From positions 35,894 to 99,893 of the forward strand of contig NZ_LRVM01000010.1 in NCBI RefSeq assembly GCF_001571775.1: a stretch of DNA of 64,000 bases, in the 5' to 3' direction. Below, one piece after another: positions 61,424 through 64,000 of the stretch (position 1 is the stretch's first letter; each line of letters starts with the position of its first letter). Both the position numbers and the translations under genes were made by a program. The DNA comes from Anaerotignum neopropionicum (GTDB lineage Bacteria > Bacillota > Clostridia > Lachnospirales > Anaerotignaceae). The notes beneath the pieces were generated by a model. The model was not told the DNA's origin and searched no databases. It worked only from the letters and a program-made list of their open reading frames with translations.

Positions 61424-61759
61424 TTAAGTCTGAACAGTTTCTCTGTTTTTATTCTCATCTTTTAGTAGCTTTCTTAATTTAGTTAATTTCAGGACTTTTA
61501 ATATGTATACCATTAGCAGTATAAAATAAACTGGGATAACTCGAACAATAATTTTAGAAAAGAGCGATGCATTGTCAATTTCTACTTTCATGAAATATGG
61601 TGTTATAATCATATAAAATATGAACACAGCAATACAATATACACAACAGATTATTGTTAGACCTGATAGCTTTATATCTTCGTTTATGGTGGAATATAAT
61701 ATGGTATCGCTCTTTGAAATATAGTCTATTCTTTCTTTAATTACATCTCTCTCATCCAA
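61424..61759 (-). CDS. Small two-helix membrane protein
   Basis: A 111-residue protein; AGGAGG is ten bases before ATG 61759. A charged N-terminus (MDERDVIKERIDYISKSD) is followed by two or three hydrophobic segments (LTIICCVYCIAVFIFYMII and IIVRVIPVYFILLMVYILKV) and a lysine-rich tail. No family recognised. It follows the secreted-protein gene by 17 bases in one operon ending at a terminator, so it may be an immunity or accessory protein; that is a guess from position. Confidence 0.65.
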   Translation of the reverse strand: MDERDVIKERIDYISKSDTILYSTINEDIKLSGLTIICCVYCIAVFIFYMIITPYFMKVEIDNASLFSKIIVRVIPVYFILLMVYILKVLKLTKLRKLLKDENKNRETVQT

Positions 61760-61776
61760 AGAAAACCTCCTCTTTA

Positions 61777-62673
61777 TTAACTATGATCTATACATTCATA
61801 AAATTTCCCAGTGCTCATACTCCCCCTATAATTTACCTGTGTATAAAAAATTGCATCCATTTTTTTTGCAGATAGATAGGTATTTATTCTAAATTCACCT
61901 GAACTTTTATGGTAATATTGATTCAATGTATAAGACACCGCTGAACTTCTTGGGTCATTGGTAACTCCAATATCAAGAAGACTTGAAGCAAAACCAGTTG
62001 TAAATGCAAATAATAATGCTGCTGGCAATCCTAATGGACTAGCAATCGCAGCCGCTAATACTGCCGCCAATCCAGATCTTGTAGCATCAGAAAATGTCGT
62101 ACAAAGCTGGACATTTGCACTTTTTTTAACCCCTGCATACACATTATATTCAGAAGCCCTTCCGTACGGACACGTAGTTGTAATATATTCTTCTCTTCCT
62201 GCTCTGAGTTGAACCTTATCATTTGCAGTTACCAATAAATTTGTATATTCACCTGAATCATCGTTTGAAATCATTACATTATCACCATTATAAATCAATT
62301 CGCCATTTTTGCAATATTCCAATTCATCAGTTTTATTACCTTCAACAATTTTCAACTTAACATTACCATCATCAGATTCTTTAAGTTGAATTTCTGCTAC
62401 AAGACCATCTTCATATTGATATACATATGTAGCTTCACCTGTATCATCTGTAGAAACAGAAACCAACAATTCGGAAGGAATACTGTAAAATTGAATTTTG
62501 CTAATATCATTTACTGCTTTATCAAGATCACTATCTAAAACATTAGTACCAAGTAATGATCTTACAGCACTCTTGTCTACATCCATACTAATATACTCAT
62601 CTGCAAATACTGCTATAGTAGCCTGCATTGTCATTATTATACACATTCAAATTGAAACAATTTTTTTAATCAT
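61777..62673 (-). pseudogene. Secreted protein gene with a stop codon inside the signal peptide
   Basis: From ATG 62673 (ribosome site GAGGAG) the frame reads MIKKIVSI-stop-MCIIMTMQATIAVFADE. A single TGA (62649-62647), in the place where TGG would continue the hydrophobic core, divides an otherwise normal signal peptide. The mature part (about 270 residues) has an acidic strand-rich region (YEDGLVAEIQLKES), a hydrophobic Ala/Gly/Leu-rich stretch (LAAVLAAAIASPLGLPAALL) and two to four cysteines (TTCPYGRAS, VQLCTTF, FYECIDHS). Translation from ATG 62646 would give a much shorter leader. It is one gene away from agrD and may be a toxin or peptide-processing partner; function unknown. Confidence 0.6.
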
Positions 62674-62761
62674 GATTTTTTTAACTCCTCTCTCGAGCTA
62701 AACCGAATTAAGTTATTTTTCTTACATCAAAAAATATTATTTTACCCCATTTCTTTCTTGC

Positions 62762-62905
62762 CTATCTTTTCAACTTTTCTGGAACTTTTGGTTCATACAG
62801 TTTTCCGTGGCACATCATGATTGCAAAAAAGGATGCTGACGCACAAAGCATTTGTGCTGACAATTTAACGCTACTACTTGTTAAAAACTCTTTGATTTTT
62901 TTCAT
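62762..62905 (-). CDS. agrD: AgrD-like cyclic lactone autoinducer precursor
   Basis: A 47-residue peptide gene with a strong AAGGAGG seven bases before ATG 62905. N-terminal amphipathic leader MKKIKEFLTSSSVKLSAQML, a hydrophobic core CASASFFAIMM containing cysteines, CHG-KLYEP as the likely ring region, and the charged C-terminal recognition tail YEPKVPEKLKR, which is the hallmark of AgrD/cyclic-lactone precursors in Clostridia. An AgrB protease would cut and cyclise it through Cys32; agrB is not in the window and probably lies to the right. The divergent gene is an AgrC-like kinase. Confidence 0.88.
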   Translation of the reverse strand: MKKIKEFLTSSSVKLSAQMLCASASFFAIMMCHGKLYEPKVPEKLKR

Positions 62906-63009
62906 GATATTTCCTCCTTTTAATATTGACTAATAGTGACCTAATTTTTCTGTACGCTTGTACCTCCTTTCACGAAATATGTTATCACAAAACTTACCAA
63001 ATTCTAGGG

Positions 63010-63045
63010 CTAGGTCGTGAAATAGCCTTTCTAGGTCGTGAAATA
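63010..63045. promoter_or_regulatory. LytTR/AgrA-type direct repeats between agrD and agrC
   Basis: CTAGGTCGTGAAATA occurs twice, at 63010-63024 and 63031-63045, exactly 21 bases (two helical turns) apart, the spacing of AgrA-type LytTR sites. The second copy ends 13 bases before the -35 of the kinase promoter, a normal place for an activator; the pair also faces agrD 105 bases away. Confidence 0.85.
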
Positions 63046-63058
63046 AGGTTTTTTACGA

Positions 63059-63087
63059 TTGTATGTCTATTTTTGCCATGCTATGAT
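63059..63087 (+). promoter_or_regulatory. Promoter of the AgrC-like gene
   Basis: TTGTAT, 17-base spacer, TATGAT, 43 bases before the start codon. The weak -35 fits activation through the adjacent repeats. Confidence 0.6.
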
Positions 63088-63129
63088 ATATGAGGAAAAT
63101 ATTTTAAAACATTTTTTACGGAGGAAATT

Positions 63130-64000
63130 ATGTCATTTTTATGGATTGGATGGGAACTATTAATTAATATTGTTGAAGAAGGAATGTTTTGCTATCTACT
63201 TACAAAAACACTTGGATACAAAAAAGAAAAAGCCTTGCGACTTTTTCTTGGTTTATCTCTTCTGATTCTTTTTACTACGATACTAAACATTACAGTTAGT
63301 AATACAAATATTGTAATTTTCCTACTTTTAGTTGCAGACATTATTTTTGCAATGTTGAGTTTTGATTCTAATTATAGTTCCCGTTTTCTATGGGGGTGTG
63401 CTGCATCTATCATCGGAATTATTTCAAATACAATTGTTTTCTCTTTTGTATCAACTTTTACCAGCATTGATCTAAATACACTGACGATTTCGTCATTAAT
63501 CCGAATCCAAATGACAATGGTTTATTTAGTTGTGTGTGCTATTTTTTACTTTACTATAATTCACATTACATCAAAAAAAAATATTATATTGCCACTTTTT
63601 TTTCGAATTATTTTATTCTTGATGTTATCCTTGGGAATTATTGCATCTGATAAGCTCCTTGACCTTTCCATACTCATTAACAACTATACTTATATTGAAA
63701 ACGATGCATCTCATGTCCTTGATTTTATTGGAGTGGCTTATCTATCAATTTTATTGGGCTGTATTATCTTATTTGAAGTATTAGGAGCTTTCTATCAAAA
63801 AAACTCCGAACTTTCAATGCAATTACGAGAAGCAAGCCTAATGCAAACTCACTTTGAAAATATTCAGGCATCCATGAAAACACTACGTCAATGGAAACAT
63901 GACTATCACCACCATACACAAGCTATGCATATGCTTTTAGAAAATGAGGACTATTCGGAATTAAGAAAATATTTAGCACAGCTTAATTCTGATTTTAAAA
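63130..64000 (+). CDS. agrC: AgrC-like GHKL sensor kinase (runs off right edge)
   Basis: ATG 63130 is five bases after GGAGG; 290 codons are visible and the frame is open at base 64000. Six hydrophobic segments in the first 220 residues (LWIGWELLINIVEEGMFCYL, ILFTTILNITVS, IVIFLLLVADIIFAML, WGCAASIIGIISNTIV and two more) form the peptide-sensing module. The dimerisation helix carries the phospho-His in LRQWKHDYHHHTQAMHMLLE; the ATPase domain lies beyond the window. Divergent from the agrD gene with LytTR repeats between, so the cognate LytTR regulator and agrB should follow to the right. Confidence 0.85.
   Translation, partial: MSFLWIGWELLINIVEEGMFCYLLTKTLGYKKEKALRLFLGLSLLILFTTILNITVSNTNIVIFLLLVADIIFAMLSFDSNYSSRFLWGCAASIIGIISNTIVFSFVSTFTSIDLNTLTISSLIRIQMTMVYLVVCAIFYFTIIHITSKKNIILPLFFRIILFLMLSLGIIASDKLLDLSILINNYTYIENDASHVLDFIGVAYLSILLGCIILFEVLGAFYQKNSELSMQLREASLMQTHFENIQASMKTLRQWKHDYHHHTQAMHMLLENEDYSELRKYLAQLNSDFK

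Noticed and set aside
62647..62649. Selenocysteine or reassigned TGA
   Set aside because: Other genes in the window use TGA as a normal stop, the codon lies in a signal peptide, and no SECIS-like hairpin follows. A point mutation is simpler.

Overview
The window reads as chromosomal DNA from an anaerobic, low-GC Bacillota of the Clostridia type. Pointers are strong AGGAGG ribosome sites with frequent TTG/GTG starts, a GGGtGRT protein, a HelD motor, a spore-photoproduct-lyase-like protein, an agr-type peptide gene, S-layer-homology (SLH) proteins and clostridial serine-recombinase and IS3/IS256 debris. The genus is an inference that I cannot settle. No rRNA, tRNA or CRISPR array was seen.

Layout. 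0-12 kb is AT-rich accessory DNA, mostly on the minus strand: the edge of an RsmH-like methyltransferase, a radical SAM/SPASM protein, an amidase-domain protein, a Crp-type regulator divergent from a DMT/YdcZ transporter, then small genes (flavodoxin, YwbE, DUF3788, SIR2-like, DUF1456, staygreen) mixed with broken ones (LUD protein, two frameshifted paralogues with a C-terminal zinc ribbon, ParA, tape-measure and recombinase scraps). 12-15 kb holds a phytoene-desaturase-like gene and a spore-photoproduct-lyase-like gene. 15.5-19.65 kb is the clearest regulatory unit: a consensus promoter, a fluoride riboswitch with a terminator, then an Fe-S scaffold protein, GGGtGRT, UspA and a cation/proton antiporter, followed by decayed MFS and SLH pieces. 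No crcB/fluc gene is in this operon.

20-31 kb carries an EAL-HDOD protein and the first of three very large secreted SLH proteins. Each of the three lies beside its own regulator: SLH-1 (22.9-28.1 kb) with an OmpR-type response regulator and a 7TM sensor kinase; SLH-2 (43.0-47.5 kb) with a LytTR response regulator and an AgrC-like kinase; SLH-3 (53.5-57.3 kb) with a MalT-like LuxR ATPase regulator. SLH-1 and SLH-3 are each preceded by a small DUF2442 gene in the same transcription unit. The three proteins share signal peptide, beta-solenoid-like repeats, Ser/Gly linker, a pre-SLH domain and three SLH repeats, which suggests a set of separately controlled surface proteins.

Between the modules lie mobile-element remains, HelD, an AbiE antitoxin with a ruined toxin, a DUF2680 protein with its two-component system, TetR with a double operator, a rhodanese, a peroxiredoxin and several chimaeric or truncated genes (an uncharacterised large protein joined to a Cas1 piece; an HsdS tail joined to a PC4/YdbC protein). 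The right end is an agr-type quorum-sensing locus: an unlisted 47-aa cyclic-lactone peptide precursor, a divergent AgrC-like kinase running off the window, and between them two identical 15-bp direct repeats 21 bp apart, set just upstream of the kinase promoter.
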